From NCBI GenBank assembly GCA_046328525.1, contig JAXLWK010000009.1, positions 206,499 through 270,498 of the forward strand: a stretch of 64,000 nucleotides of DNA, written 5' to 3'. Origin of the DNA: JBDHWG01 sp046328525. GTDB taxonomy: Bacteria > Chloroflexota > Anaerolineae > Epilineales > JAHCIE01. The number at the start of each line of letters is the position of its first letter. Positions within the stretch are counted from its first letter, which is position 1. The position numbers and the translations under genes are program-made. Below are positions 16,059 to 24,762 of the stretch, piece by piece. The notes beneath the pieces are model-generated. The model saw only the letters and a program-made list of their open reading frames with translations, searched no databases and was not told the origin of the DNA.

Positions 16059-17648
16059 CTAGAAGCCGATGCACGTCGCGGCGTGGAAGGGATCGGCCCC
16101 ACCGCGCAAAACGCCTGCGTCGTCGTCCACCAGGATACCGACCGGGCTGGCAAACTGGCGCGGGCTGAACGTCTCTTCGACGCTGACGAGGGGCATGCCC
16201 AGGCTCTCCAGGCCGGCGAGCGTCGCCGCCGGGATGCGGTCATCGGCGATGAGCTGGGGTGTACTGACGTCAATGCGTGGCGCGGCAATGGCCGCCTGCA
16301 TGCCCATGCCGTAGGACACGAGGTTGACGGCGATCTGGGCCATCGCGCCGATGATGCGCCGCCCGCCGGACGCGCCCAGGGTGGCGAACGGGCGGCCGCC
16401 GCGCAGCAGCAGCGCTGGGGCCATGTTCGCCAGCGGTCGCACGCCGCCGCGCACGGAGTTGGCCTGGCCCGGCTCCGGGTCGAACCAGTACATGCCGTTG
16501 TTCATGAGGATGCCGGCGCCGGGGATGGTCACGCGCGAGCCGAAGCCCGACAGCAGCGTCTGGGTCAGGGATACCATGTTGCGCTGCCCGTCCACGGCGC
16601 ATAGATGCGTCGTCGAGCCGTCGGCCGGGCCGCGGTTGACCATCGGCCCCCCCCCCGCGCCCTGCCGCGTCAGCCGCTCCTCGAAGACGGCGCGGGAGGC
16701 GTTGGCGAAGGCCGTGAGCGCGGCCAGGGAGTTGTGGCCGCTCTGCGCCATGAACGTGGCGTCGAGGGCCGCGAGGGTCGCCGCAACGGCCGGGCCACCG
16801 CTCGGCGGCGGTGTAGCGACCAGGGTCGCGTCGCCGTAAGCCTGCTGCACAGGACCGTCCACGACCAGCGCCTCGTAGGTCGCCAGGTCCTCGGCGCTGA
16901 TTAGCCCCTCGTGCTCCTCCATTGCCGCCACAATCTGCCGCGCGATGGAGCCGCGATAGAACGCCTCGACGCCCTCGTCGGCCAGCGTGCGCAGGGTACG
17001 CGCCAGGTCCGGCTGTCTCAGGCGCGGCAACTCCGGCCCCATGCCGACGAGACGAGGGAAGCCGTTCTGAAAGAAGACCTCGGCGGTGTCGGGGAAGCGG
17101 GCGATGTTCGGCGCATCGGCGGCGACACGCAAGAGGGTGTGCCAGTCCAGCGAGAACCCCTCCTCGGCCAGGCGGATCGCCGGCTGAAGAACGGTGCGCA
17201 GGTCCATGCTGCCCGCCTCCTTCAGCGCCAGCGCCAGGCCGGCGGGGACGCCGGGTACGATGATGGACTGGTAGCCCATCAGGTTGCGCTTGCCCTCGAC
17301 GGCGCGCCAGGTAAACAGCTCCTTCTCGTAGCCCTCGCCCAACGGGAACATGTCCTCCGTCGCCGCCAGGGGCGAGCGCCCATTGAAGTCGAAGACGCGG
17401 ACGCGGCCCTCTTTGGCCGCGTAGTACACCATCAGGCCGACGCCGCCCAGGCCGCTCATCCACGGCTCGACGACGCCGGTGGCGAAGGCCGTCGCCACGG
17501 CCGCGTCCACCGCGTTGCCGCCGAGACGCAGCATCTCCACGCCGGCCTCGCTCGCCAGGGGGTGTTTCGACGCGACCATGCCCCGCGCCGCGACTGCCTC
17601 GGTCTTCTCGATTCGCAGCTGATTCCGATGCACACCGTCAGCCATCAT
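16059..17648 (-). CDS. Gamma-glutamyltransferase family protein
   Basis: 529 residues. The family cleaves gamma-glutamyl bonds of glutathione-like substrates after self-processing into two chains. The large-chain signature MVASKHPLASEAGVEMLRLGGNAVDAA is at about 24-50. The processing site TTHLCAVDGQRN puts the nucleophile at Thr346, and GASGGRR marks the active-site glycine loop. No signal peptide is evident, so this member is probably cytoplasmic, as in several bacterial GGT-like enzymes whose substrates are not glutathione. It is the last gene of a long minus-strand run, 25 bases after the nitroreductase. Confidence 0.9.
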   Translation of the reverse strand: MMADGVHRNQLRIEKTEAVAARGMVASKHPLASEAGVEMLRLGGNAVDAAVATAFATGVVEPWMSGLGGVGLMVYYAAKEGRVRVFDFNGRSPLAATEDMFPLGEGYEKELFTWRAVEGKRNLMGYQSIIVPGVPAGLALALKEAGSMDLRTVLQPAIRLAEEGFSLDWHTLLRVAADAPNIARFPDTAEVFFQNGFPRLVGMGPELPRLRQPDLARTLRTLADEGVEAFYRGSIARQIVAAMEEHEGLISAEDLATYEALVVDGPVQQAYGDATLVATPPPSGGPAVAATLAALDATFMAQSGHNSLAALTAFANASRAVFEERLTRQGAGGGPMVNRGPADGSTTHLCAVDGQRNMVSLTQTLLSGFGSRVTIPGAGILMNNGMYWFDPEPGQANSVRGGVRPLANMAPALLLRGGRPFATLGASGGRRIIGAMAQIAVNLVSYGMGMQAAIAAPRIDVSTPQLIADDRIPAATLAGLESLGMPLVSVEETFSPRQFASPVGILVDDDAGVLRGGADPFHAATCIGF

Positions 17649-17673
17649 GTGCAGCCCTCTCTCTTCATGACCC

Positions 17674-18333
17674 TCACCGCGTCTTGCCCCACGTGTCCCA
17701 GAACGTGCGCGGCGCGGCGGGCAGGCGATCGGTCGGCTTGAAATCCGCGCCGGTGTAGTAGGCGACGGGCAACAGCGCCGTCTGCATCACCGTGTCGTAC
17801 GGGATGCCCAGGATGTCCGCCGTCTCCTTCTCGTAGCGCAGGTGGAGCGTCGTCCAGGCCGAGCCGAGACCCCGCGCCCGCAGCGCCAGCATCAGCGACC
17901 ACGCCGCCGGCAGAATCGAGCCGAACACCGCCGCCTGCATCATCACCGGCGCGTTGTCCGTGCGGCCCTCGATGCACGGGATGACGAGCACGGGCGACTC
18001 GCCCATGTGGTCGGCCAGGTATTGCGCCGAGCTGGCGATGCGGCCCATCTTCTCCGCCGCGTTAGGATGCTCGCGCACGAACGCCGATTCGCTCGGCCGC
18101 GCCGCCGCGTAGGCGTACCACGACTTGCGGTAGAGGTCCGCGACGGCGTTCTTCTTCGCGGCGTCGGTGACGACCACGAACGACCAGTCCTGGCCGTTGC
18201 TGCCGCTCGGCGCGTGGGTGGCGATGCTGATGCACGTCTCCAGCGCCTCCGGCTCGACCGGGCGGGTGAAGTCCAGGCGCTTGCGCACCGAGTGCGTCGT
18301 GGTCAAGAGTTTGTCTACGGTCTCCAGATCCAT
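17674..18333 (-). CDS. Nitroreductase family protein
   Basis: 219 residues from ATG 18333, chosen because GGAG lies 5 bases upstream; the ATG at 18351 falls inside a dispersed repeat. The fold is that of FMN-dependent nitroreductases: SVRKRLDFTRPVE at the N-terminus (Arg residues contact FMN phosphate), HAPSGSNGQDWSFVVV, and LGSAWTTLHLR near residue 165 followed by ILGIPYDTVMQTALLPVAY. It reduces nitro or quinone compounds with NAD(P)H; the physiological substrate is unknown. It lies between the SDR cluster and the GGT gene. Confidence 0.88.
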   Translation of the reverse strand: MDLETVDKLLTTTHSVRKRLDFTRPVEPEALETCISIATHAPSGSNGQDWSFVVVTDAAKKNAVADLYRKSWYAYAAARPSESAFVREHPNAAEKMGRIASSAQYLADHMGESPVLVIPCIEGRTDNAPVMMQAAVFGSILPAAWSLMLALRARGLGSAWTTLHLRYEKETADILGIPYDTVMQTALLPVAYYTGADFKPTDRLPAAPRTFWDTWGKTR

Positions 18334-18346
18334 TGTGTCTCCAATC

Positions 18347-18467
18347 GTCATTGCGAGCGCAGCGAAGCAATCCCCCGCTGCAACAAAAGCCCGTCCAAGT
18401 CGGGATAGCGCGGCTATCGGCCGCCGTGAGACTGCTTCGTCGTCCTATCGTCCTCCTCGCAGTGACG
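18347..18467. repeat. Dispersed inverted repeat, TCATTGCGAGCG family
   Basis: Left arm GTCATTGCGAGCGCAGCGAA... at 18347 and right arm ...CTCGCAGTGAC ending at 18466, with GCAATC and GACTGC facing each other inside. A second copy with the same arms lies at about 41770-41890. It sits between the nitroreductase start and the SDR stop. Confidence 0.8.
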
Positions 18468-18481
18468 GGCGAAGATACGTG

Positions 18482-19393
18482 TTACCGCAGTTCGCTATCG
18501 GACGGCAGGAGCACGCTCCAGAAGCGCACGCCGGGCGCGACCTCGCGCCACGCCGCCGGCGGCAGGTCGGCGTGCGTCGCCAGCCCGACGCGCAGGCCCA
18601 GGCTCGCGTCGGCGGGGGCCGGCAGCGGCGCCCCGAATGTTCCCGGCAGCACGTCGGCCAGGGCGTCCACCGTCCAGCCATTCTCCGCCCGCACGGTGCG
18701 AATAATCTTGGGTTGCGACAGGAGATAATGGGCGTCGCCGGCCACGCCGAGGAGCTGCCCGCTAACATCCTGCGCCGCGTCCCCGGCGAGATAGGCCACG
18801 AGCGGCCCCAGGCTCGCCCTGTCGCTACTCGGGCCAACCTCGTGATCGCCGACGACCACGTTGGCCGTCACGTTCGACGCGCGCATGCTGTTGGCCGTCG
18901 TCCAGGTCAGGCCGAGCAACCCGGCCTTCGTCGGCGCATCCGGCCGGTTGGGCAGGCCGAACGCGGCGAGCGACGTCACATTGATGATGCGGCCGCTCTT
19001 CTGCTCGCGGAAGCGCTTCGTGACCAGGCTCGACGAGTTGAAGGCGGTCTTCAAGTCGGCGGCCATCATGGCGTCGAACTCGGCCTCGGCTAGCCCGAAC
19101 AGCGGCGTTTCGGTGCGAACGCCGGGCGCGTTGACCAGAATGTCGAGCCGCCCAAACGTGTCGTACGCCATCCCCACGACCACGGCCATCGTGTCGTAGG
19201 CCGTCAGATCGCCGACGAACGAGATCGCGTGCCCGCCGCCAGCGCAGATCGTATCCGCCGTCTTCCGCGCGCCCTCGCCGATGCACGCCGCCAGCACCCG
19301 TGCCCCTTGACCGGCGAGTGTCTGGGCAATGTGGCGGCCAACGGGACGCCCGGCGTGGATGACCAGCGCGGCCTTGCCTGCTAGGGACGCCAT
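18482..19393 (-). CDS. SDR-family protein lacking the catalytic tyrosine
   Basis: 303 residues from ATG 19393 with GAGGAGGG upstream; a much longer open frame over the neighbouring gene is a shadow. The fold is that of a short-chain dehydrogenase (ILVNAPG at about 85-91, INVTSLAAFG with Ser141). The cofactor loop is degenerate (HAGRPVGRH instead of TGxxxGxG) and the YxxxK motif reads DAPTK, with Asp152 in place of Tyr and Lys156 kept. It is therefore probably not a normal oxidoreductase; a partner role for the adjacent SDR is possible. The C-terminal 70 residues, ending with WREVAPGVRFW, resemble the tail of that neighbour. It starts 2 bases after the neighbour's stop. Confidence 0.8.
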   Translation of the reverse strand: MASLAGKAALVIHAGRPVGRHIAQTLAGQGARVLAACIGEGARKTADTICAGGGHAISFVGDLTAYDTMAVVVGMAYDTFGRLDILVNAPGVRTETPLFGLAEAEFDAMMAADLKTAFNSSSLVTKRFREQKSGRIINVTSLAAFGLPNRPDAPTKAGLLGLTWTTANSMRASNVTANVVVGDHEVGPSSDRASLGPLVAYLAGDAAQDVSGQLLGVAGDAHYLLSQPKIIRTVRAENGWTVDALADVLPGTFGAPLPAPADASLGLRVGLATHADLPPAAWREVAPGVRFWSVLLPSDSELR

Positions 19394-19395
19394 CG

Positions 19396-20427
19396 TCACG
19401 CCCTCCTCGTGTCGAAATAGTCCTGCCACAGCCACGCCTTGATGCCCGGCGCCACGTCGCGCCACCCGCTCGCATCGTCCTGCAACGCCTGGGTGCGCGT
19501 CTTCGGGCGCTCCTTCGCCGGGTCCGGCGGCAGGGGTGGCGGCGTCAGGCCCTCGGTCAATGTCGCGCCGGCCAACGCCGCCAGTGTCTCCGCGCCCAGG
19601 GGCGTGTCGCCCCGCAGGACGCGCACCGCCTCGACCTGGGAATAGAGGTGCAGTGAGTAGCCCTGCACGCCGACGAAGCAGCCGTTGAGGTACGCCGCCT
19701 CCTCCGTGGCGAGGTAGACCACGATAGGGGCCAGGTTGTCCGGGTCGAACTCCGAGCCTTTGGAGACTTCGCTCAGCGGCTTGCCCGTCTCCTCCAGGAC
19801 CTGCCGCCCGCGCGGCGTCGAGTCGGTCATGCGCGTGGCGACGAAGCCGGGCACGATGGCGTTGGCGGTGATGCCCTCGTCGGCCAGGCTGTTGGCGCAC
19901 GCCAGCGTCAGGCCCAGGATGCCGTACTTGGCGGCGGCATAGTTCGGCTGGCCGGGGTTGCCCCACGCCGAGATGGACGAGAAGTTGATGATGCGCCCAT
20001 GCTTCTGCGCCCGCATCGGCCCGACAGCGTGGCGGACGGTGTTGAATGTACCCTTGAGGTGAACGGCCAGCACGGCGTCCCACTCGGCCGCGGTCATGTT
20101 GAAGATCATGCGGTCGCGCAGGATGCCGGCGACGTTGACCAGGATGTCCAGGCGGCCAAAGTGGTCCAGGCACTGCTGCATCATCGCGCCCGCCTGGGCA
20201 AAGTCCGACACCGAGCCGTAGTTGGCAACGGCGCGGCCGCCATCGGCGGTGATCTCGTCCACGACGACCTGCGCCGCCCGCGTGTCCGCCCCACTGCCGG
20301 CCAGGCTCGCGCCCAGATCGTTCACCACGACGCTCGCCCCTTCCTGCGCCAGAAGTTTTGCGATGCCGCGTCCGATGCCGCCGCCCGCGCCCGTCACGAC
20401 GGCGGCGCGCCCATCCAGTCTACCCAT
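19396..20427 (-). CDS. SDR-family 3-hydroxyacyl-CoA dehydrogenase-like enzyme
   Basis: 343 residues from ATG 20427 with AGGAG upstream. It is an intact classical SDR: TGAGGGIG (12-19), NVAG, Ser151 and YAAAK (Tyr163, Lys167). The segment GILRDRMIFNMT and the VNDLGAS loop resemble the dehydrogenase part of peroxisomal multifunctional enzyme 2, which oxidises 3-hydroxyacyl-CoA. A MaoC hydratase and two acyl-CoA dehydrogenases lie just upstream, consistent with the third step of a beta-oxidation-like pathway. An extra C-terminal region (about 265-343; GWRDVAPGIKAW) is shared with the next SDR. Confidence 0.88.
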   Translation of the reverse strand: MGRLDGRAAVVTGAGGGIGRGIAKLLAQEGASVVVNDLGASLAGSGADTRAAQVVVDEITADGGRAVANYGSVSDFAQAGAMMQQCLDHFGRLDILVNVAGILRDRMIFNMTAAEWDAVLAVHLKGTFNTVRHAVGPMRAQKHGRIINFSSISAWGNPGQPNYAAAKYGILGLTLACANSLADEGITANAIVPGFVATRMTDSTPRGRQVLEETGKPLSEVSKGSEFDPDNLAPIVVYLATEEAAYLNGCFVGVQGYSLHLYSQVEAVRVLRGDTPLGAETLAALAGATLTEGLTPPPLPPDPAKERPKTRTQALQDDASGWRDVAPGIKAWLWQDYFDTRRA

Positions 20428-20466
20428 ACATGTCTCCTGGTGTCCCAGCAGCTCCACCCGTGAGCA

Positions 20467-20943
20467 TCAGTAGTAGAAGCGGCCGATCCACTCGGCCACC
20501 AGGCCCGGCTTGTCGCTGCCCTCGATCTCGACGGTCTGCCCGCGCGTGATCTGCACCCACTGGCCCTTTGGGTCCTCCTCGATGGAGAGCAGGCTCGTGT
20601 GGTTGCGGATGCGCCGGCCGACAGGCACCGGCGACGGGAAGCGCACGCGGTTGAGGCCGTAGTTGACGCTCACCCGCACCGGCAGGTTGAGGCGCAGCCC
20701 CGACTCCTGCTGGCGCAGGAACCCGGCCAGCATGGAGAGGGTAAAGAAGCCGTGAGCCACCGTTCCGCCGAACAGGGTCTGCTTCGCCCGCTCCGGGTCC
20801 ACGTGGATGAACTGGTGGTCGCCGGTCGCGTCGGCGAACCTGTCCACCATCTCTTGCGTGACGAGGAGCCACGGGCTGACGGCAATCTCCTGCTCGATGT
20901 ACCCCTTGAGCTGTTCGATGCTGGTGACTTCGGTGTCTTCCAT
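20467..20943 (-). CDS. MaoC-family enoyl-CoA hydratase/dehydratase
   Basis: 158 residues from ATG 20943 (GGAGGG 10 bases upstream; a GTG 18 bases earlier is possible). The hot-dog fold hydratase-2 motif is clear: RFADATGDHQFIHVDPERA, with the catalytic Asp/His pair, then GTVAHGFFTLSM. The family adds water to 2-enoyl-CoA to give (R)-3-hydroxyacyl-CoA, fitting the SDR directly downstream and the acyl-CoA dehydrogenases upstream. Confidence 0.88.
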   Translation of the reverse strand: MEDTEVTSIEQLKGYIEQEIAVSPWLLVTQEMVDRFADATGDHQFIHVDPERAKQTLFGGTVAHGFFTLSMLAGFLRQQESGLRLNLPVRVSVNYGLNRVRFPSPVPVGRRIRNHTSLLSIEEDPKGQWVQITRGQTVEIEGSDKPGLVAEWIGRFYY

Positions 20944-20980
20944 GATCGCGTTTCCCTCCACTTCCCGCGCTCAAAAGACT

Positions 20981-21056
20981 GCCACAGAGACACAGAGAGC
21001 ACAGAGAACAGAATCCTTAAGCTACCTTCTCTCTGTGTCCTCTGTGCCTCTATGGC
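20981..21056. repeat. Dispersed CACAGAG/CTCTGTG inverted repeat
   Basis: The arms read CCACAGAGACACAGAGAGCA (from 20982) and, facing it, TTCTCTCTGTGTCCTCTGTG (to about 21047), with a short AT-rich centre. It fills the gap between the MaoC and acyl-CoA dehydrogenase genes. No gene is seen in 20944-21097. Confidence 0.75.
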
Positions 21057-21097
21057 ATCCTCCTCGGCCTTGGGGAAGTACGTTCGTTGTGAATGCG

Positions 21098-22231
21098 TCA
21101 GTGCGCCGCGCCGGCGTGCTGGGCGAGCTTCTCGCGGTGGAACTGCGTATCCCCGTACAGCGCCTCGTAGTGCTTCGCGCGCTTGAAGTACAGGTGCAGG
21201 TCATACTCCCAGGTGAAGCCGATGCCGCCGTGGACCTGGATGGCGTCGCCACAAATCTTGCGCGCTGCCTCGTTGGTATACGCCTTGGCGACGTGGGCCG
21301 CGATCCGCGCCTCGTCGCCGTGGTCGTCCTGCGCCCAGGCGGCGTAGTACGTCGCGGCGAAGGCGGCCTCGGCGTCCAGCAGCATGTCGGCGAGCTTGTG
21401 CTTGACGGCCTGGAAGCTGCCGATAGGCTGGCCGAACTGCTCGCGCGTCTTGGCATACTCGACGGACATGTCGAGACTGGCCCGCGCTGCGCCGTACATT
21501 TCGGCGGCGGCGGCCACGGCGGCCCGCTGCACGACGGCGTCGAACACCGCTGCACCTTGCCCTGGCTGCCCCAGGACGCACTCCGCCGGGACGAGGGCGT
21601 CGGCCAGCTCGACATGAAAGACCTTCTCGGTCATGTCGAGGCTCACCAGGGGCGTGACGGTCATGCCCGCCGTCGCCCCGTCCACCAGGAACAGCGACAC
21701 GTCGCCGTCAGGCCCCCCGATGCGCGCCGGCACGATGATGAACTGGGCGACATTGGCGAAGGGGACGAAGCGCTTGACGCCGCTCAGGCGATAGCCGCCC
21801 TCGGCCGGGGCCGCCTGGGCGTGGACGCCGCTCGCGTCCCACGCGATCTCGTCCTCCAACAGCGCCACAGTTCCGATGAGGTCGCCGGCGGCGATGGCCG
21901 ACAGGTACTGGCCCTTCTGCGCCTCGGTTCCGCCGCTCAAGATCGCGGTCGCGGCGAGGACCGTCGTGGCAAAGTAGGGGCCGGGGCAGAGGGTGCGCCC
22001 AATCTGCTCCAGGATCAGGGCGTGCTCGACCATGCCCAGGCCCAGCCCGCCATACTCCTCCGGAATTGCCACCGCCAGCAGGCCCAGGTCGGCCATCTGC
22101 CGCCAGAGGTCCGGGCTGTGGCCGTCACCGTCGGCCGCCTGCCGCACCAGGGCGCTCGGACTCTCGTTGAGGAGGAAGTCGCGCGCCTGGTCACGGAGCA
22201 TCATTTGCTCGGAGCTGAAATCGAAATCCAT
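21098..22231 (-). CDS. Acyl-CoA dehydrogenase (smaller paralogue)
   Basis: 377 residues. It has the typical three-part fold: N-terminal helices (FSSEQMMLRDQARDFL), a middle beta-domain, and a C-terminal helical domain with AVKHKLADMLLDAEAA and the terminal IQVHGGIGFTWEYDLHLYFKR, which positions FAD and substrate. The catalytic base is not certain from sequence. The family dehydrogenates acyl-CoA at C2-C3 and passes electrons to ETF. It lies 9 bases after the larger paralogue; such FadE pairs are known to form heteromers in actinobacterial steroid degradation, which is a possibility here. Confidence 0.9.
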   Translation of the reverse strand: MDFDFSSEQMMLRDQARDFLLNESPSALVRQAADGDGHSPDLWRQMADLGLLAVAIPEEYGGLGLGMVEHALILEQIGRTLCPGPYFATTVLAATAILSGGTEAQKGQYLSAIAAGDLIGTVALLEDEIAWDASGVHAQAAPAEGGYRLSGVKRFVPFANVAQFIIVPARIGGPDGDVSLFLVDGATAGMTVTPLVSLDMTEKVFHVELADALVPAECVLGQPGQGAAVFDAVVQRAAVAAAAEMYGAARASLDMSVEYAKTREQFGQPIGSFQAVKHKLADMLLDAEAAFAATYYAAWAQDDHGDEARIAAHVAKAYTNEAARKICGDAIQVHGGIGFTWEYDLHLYFKRAKHYEALYGDTQFHREKLAQHAGAAH

Positions 22232-22240
22232 GGCTCGCTC

Positions 22241-23461
22241 CTACTGCGCCTTCGCCTTGAGGCGGTCGGCGCGAACTTCCTTCGGCAGCCCAAGAACACG
22301 GTCGCCGATGATGTTCCTCTGAATCTCCGATGTACCGGCGAAGATGGTCGGGGCGCGGGACCACAGGAAGTCGTGCGCCCAGCTCGGGTGGCTCTCGGCG
22401 TCCCCCCCCATCCCCTTCTCCAGCGCGGCCGGCGTCCCTTCCAGCAGCGTCCCGTAGGGACCCAGGATGGACATGACCAGCTCGTGGTAGCGCTTGTCGA
22501 ACTCGCTGTAGTAGAGCTTGGCAACCGCCGACTCCGGCCCCGGGTTGTGCCCCTTCTCCATGCCCGACAGGATGCGCAGGCCGATGTAGCGGATGACCTC
22601 TAGCTCGGCGAACGCCTGGCCGATCTTCTGCCGCGTCACCGGGTCGTCCCACGCCGTCTGCCCGTTGCGCTGGAGGCTCTTGCACACCTGCACCAGCCGC
22701 TCCAGGGAGCCGGAGTACACGGCGAAGCGGGTCAGCATGCTGCCGCCGCGCTCGAAGCCGAGCGTCGTCTGCGCGATCTCCCAGCCGTGGTTGACCTCGC
22801 CGATGATGTCCGACTTCTCGACGCGGGCGTCGGTCATGAACACCTCGCTGAACTCGGAGCCGCCGGTGAGCTGCTTCAGCGGCCGCACGACGACGCCGGG
22901 CTGGCGCATGTTGATGAGGAAACACGTGATGCCTTTGTGCTTGGGGACGTTCGGGTCGGTGCGGGCCAGCAGGATGGCCCAGTGGGAGATGGGGCCGTTG
23001 GTCGTCCAGACCTTCTGCCCGTTGACGATCCAGTGGTCGCCGGCGTCCACCGCGCTCGTGCGCACGCTCGCCAGGTCCGAGCCGGCATTCGGCTCGGAGT
23101 AGAGCTGGCACCAGATCTCCTCGGCGCTCAGGATCTTCTGGAGGTGGGCCGCCTTCTGTTCCGGCGCGCCATGCACGATGAGGGTGGGGCCGATGAAGTT
23201 GAGGCCCAGGTGGTTGACCGGCCCCGGCGCGTTCACGTGCGCCATCTCGGCGGCCACGATGGCCTGCTCCATCGGGCGCGCGCCGGCGCCGCCGTACTCC
23301 TTCGGCCAGCCCATGCCGATGAACCCGGCCTCGTAGAGCTTGCGTTGCCAGGCGATGCGCTCCTCCAACGTGGTTAGCTCGTCGCGGGGCAGGTTCTCGG
23401 CCAGCCAGGCGCGGACATGCTCGCGGAATGCCGCATCTTCAGGCGATAGATGTAGGTCCAC
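22241..23461 (-). CDS. Acyl-CoA dehydrogenase (larger paralogue)
   Basis: 406 residues. The N-terminus LSPEDAAFREHVRAWLAENL and the segments QLYSEPNAGSDLASVRTSA (substrate and FAD loop), NGQKVWTTNG and GFERGGSMLTRFAVY are diagnostic. The C-terminal ATIFAGTSEIQRNIIGDRVLGLPKE contacts FAD. It dehydrogenates an acyl-CoA of unknown chain and pairs with the next gene. The IS110 element was inserted 53 bases upstream of its start and now separates it from the alpha/beta hydrolase and SDR genes. Confidence 0.92.
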   Translation of the reverse strand: MDLHLSPEDAAFREHVRAWLAENLPRDELTTLEERIAWQRKLYEAGFIGMGWPKEYGGAGARPMEQAIVAAEMAHVNAPGPVNHLGLNFIGPTLIVHGAPEQKAAHLQKILSAEEIWCQLYSEPNAGSDLASVRTSAVDAGDHWIVNGQKVWTTNGPISHWAILLARTDPNVPKHKGITCFLINMRQPGVVVRPLKQLTGGSEFSEVFMTDARVEKSDIIGEVNHGWEIAQTTLGFERGGSMLTRFAVYSGSLERLVQVCKSLQRNGQTAWDDPVTRQKIGQAFAELEVIRYIGLRILSGMEKGHNPGPESAVAKLYYSEFDKRYHELVMSILGPYGTLLEGTPAALEKGMGGDAESHPSWAHDFLWSRAPTIFAGTSEIQRNIIGDRVLGLPKEVRADRLKAKAQ

Positions 23462-23487
23462 GTTTGCCCTCCGTTGAAAATAAGCCC

Positions 23488-23514
23488 TGGGCTGTCATGC
23501 TGAGCGAAGCGAAG
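23488..23514. repeat. Left half of a dispersed repeat split by the IS110 element
   Basis: CCTGGGCTGTCATGCTGAGCG...GCGAAG ends at 23514. The sequence resumes as CATCCCCC...GGCCCTTCGCTGCGCTCAGG at 24765-24805 on the other side of the element. An uninterrupted relative (TGTCATGTTGAGCGCAGCG...GCATCCC...GGCCCTTCG) is at 29734-29822, which supports the reading. Confidence 0.75.
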
Positions 23515-23529
23515 ATACGGTATTGTTTG

Positions 23530-24561
23530 TCAAGCGGCATGGGCCGCATCTTGGCGCTGCGGAGCATAGTTGGGATCGAACATTTGCTGTTTGGTGACGA
23601 CGGCCCATGCCAGATGGATGAGCTTACGGGCTGCAGCACAACGAGCGAGCCTCATGGGCTTGCCAGCTTGCCGCAAGCGATGGTAGAACGGCTGGATGAC
23701 AGGATTGTAGCGCGCCGCGCTCAAGGTCGCCAGGTACAACGCTGTGCGTAAACGGGCATGGCCTAAGTGATCCATCTGGGGACGCCGCCACACGCTTGTG
23801 CCAGACTCACGCCGATGAGGCGCGAGGCCAGCATAGTTGACCAAGCTATCCGGGGTAGCGCTGAGGGTGAAGTTGAGGGTGCAGACCAGCAGCCAGCCGG
23901 CGGTGATCGGGCCGATGCCAGGAATGCTCAACAACAGCTTGGCCGATGCCGCCCACTCGCTGTCTGCCAACAGCGCCGCCAGCTCGTTCTGCACGGTGCG
24001 CAGGCGCTCCTCAAGGTCGGCGATGACTTGAGTGAGCTGGTCTTCGACGCTCTTGACGACGACGGGCCATTGGCGCAGCGCATGGCGCTGATTGATGGCC
24101 TGCTGACGCATCTCCCGCAGTCCCTCGCGCAGCACCAAACGCTGACGCAACTGGTGATAGGCGTCCGGCGGCGGTGTCCAGGCGGTCACCTCGCGTTTGA
24201 CGGCCAGTTCGGCGAGGGCTTGGGCATCCAACGCATCCGTCTTGGAGCGCTGGCCGATGCCGCGAGCAAAATCTCGCGCTTGCGCCGGATTGATGACACA
24301 GACGGTGTAGCCCGCCGCGTGCAACGTGACGGCGAGGGTGACCCAGTAGACGCCGGTCGCCTCCATCAGCACGCGCGTGTGGTGGCTCGCCACGCCTGTG
24401 GCTTGGAGTTTGCTCACCAAGGCGTGATAGCCTGGCGCATCCTGGTCGAGGGTCACAGGGCGGCTGGCTGGCTCCTCAGCCCTGCGCCAGGCCCCGGTGA
24501 ACGTCTTGGCTGCGATATCAACACCCACATACAGCTGGAACGGAGCCGATACCGATGTCAT
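23530..24561 (-). CDS. IS110-family recombinase (transposase)
   Basis: 343 residues from ATG 24561 (AGGAGAAG upstream); the longer frame runs through the non-coding RNA region. The N-terminal RuvC-like DEDD domain shows Asp15 (YVGVDIAAK), Glu68 (VLMEATGVYW), and Asp109 and Asp112 (KTDALDAQAL). A coiled coil spans about 160-215. The C-terminal Tnp20-type domain (about 225-315) has SIPGIGPITA and YAGLAPHRRESGTS, which holds the nucleophilic Ser region. IS110 recombinases are directed by a bridge RNA to exchange strands at a core dinucleotide. The stop codon overlaps the -35 box that would form in the circular element. Confidence 0.95.
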   Translation of the reverse strand: MTSVSAPFQLYVGVDIAAKTFTGAWRRAEEPASRPVTLDQDAPGYHALVSKLQATGVASHHTRVLMEATGVYWVTLAVTLHAAGYTVCVINPAQARDFARGIGQRSKTDALDAQALAELAVKREVTAWTPPPDAYHQLRQRLVLREGLREMRQQAINQRHALRQWPVVVKSVEDQLTQVIADLEERLRTVQNELAALLADSEWAASAKLLLSIPGIGPITAGWLLVCTLNFTLSATPDSLVNYAGLAPHRRESGTSVWRRPQMDHLGHARLRTALYLATLSAARYNPVIQPFYHRLRQAGKPMRLARCAAARKLIHLAWAVVTKQQMFDPNYAPQRQDAAHAA

Positions 24562-24597
24562 GGCAGCTTCTCCTGACGGGACGAAAGGCGATGGGCA

Positions 24598-24748
24598 CCC
24601 AGGCAGCCCACAGTCTGTGCTCGTGATACGTGGTCGTGCCACTCGATACGGTTCAGACTTTCGGCTGCCTGCCGTGGTGGGGAGCGTTCTTCGCTGCGCG
24701 GTCGTGCCGCTGTGCATCCCATGGCTCTCTCCACCACGGTGGGCATCC
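24598..24748 (-). ncRNA. Predicted IS110 bridge RNA
   Basis: Two stem-loops lie in order on the minus strand. The first (stem 24731-24739 with 24672-24680) has an internal loop with GGGATGC (24720-24714), identical to the target half at 24770-24764, and GCGCAGCGAAG (24699-24689), matching the other target half at 23504-23514 in 10 of 11 bases. The second (stem 24663-24670 with 24601-24608, plus 24654-24659 with 24612-24617) has ACCGTATC (24652-24645), identical to the element right end, and ACGAG (24624-24620), complementary to the left end CTCGT. Both loops are capped by a 4-bp hairpin with the same CACGA loop. This is the target-loop then donor-loop order known for IS621. The exact RNA ends are inferred. 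Confidence 0.82.
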
Positions 24749-24762
24749 TATCCTATTATACG

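Noticed and set aside
18482..20173. Long 563-residue minus-strand frame
   Set aside because: Only its last 303 residues have SDR features; the first part overlaps the neighbouring SDR in another frame with shadow composition.
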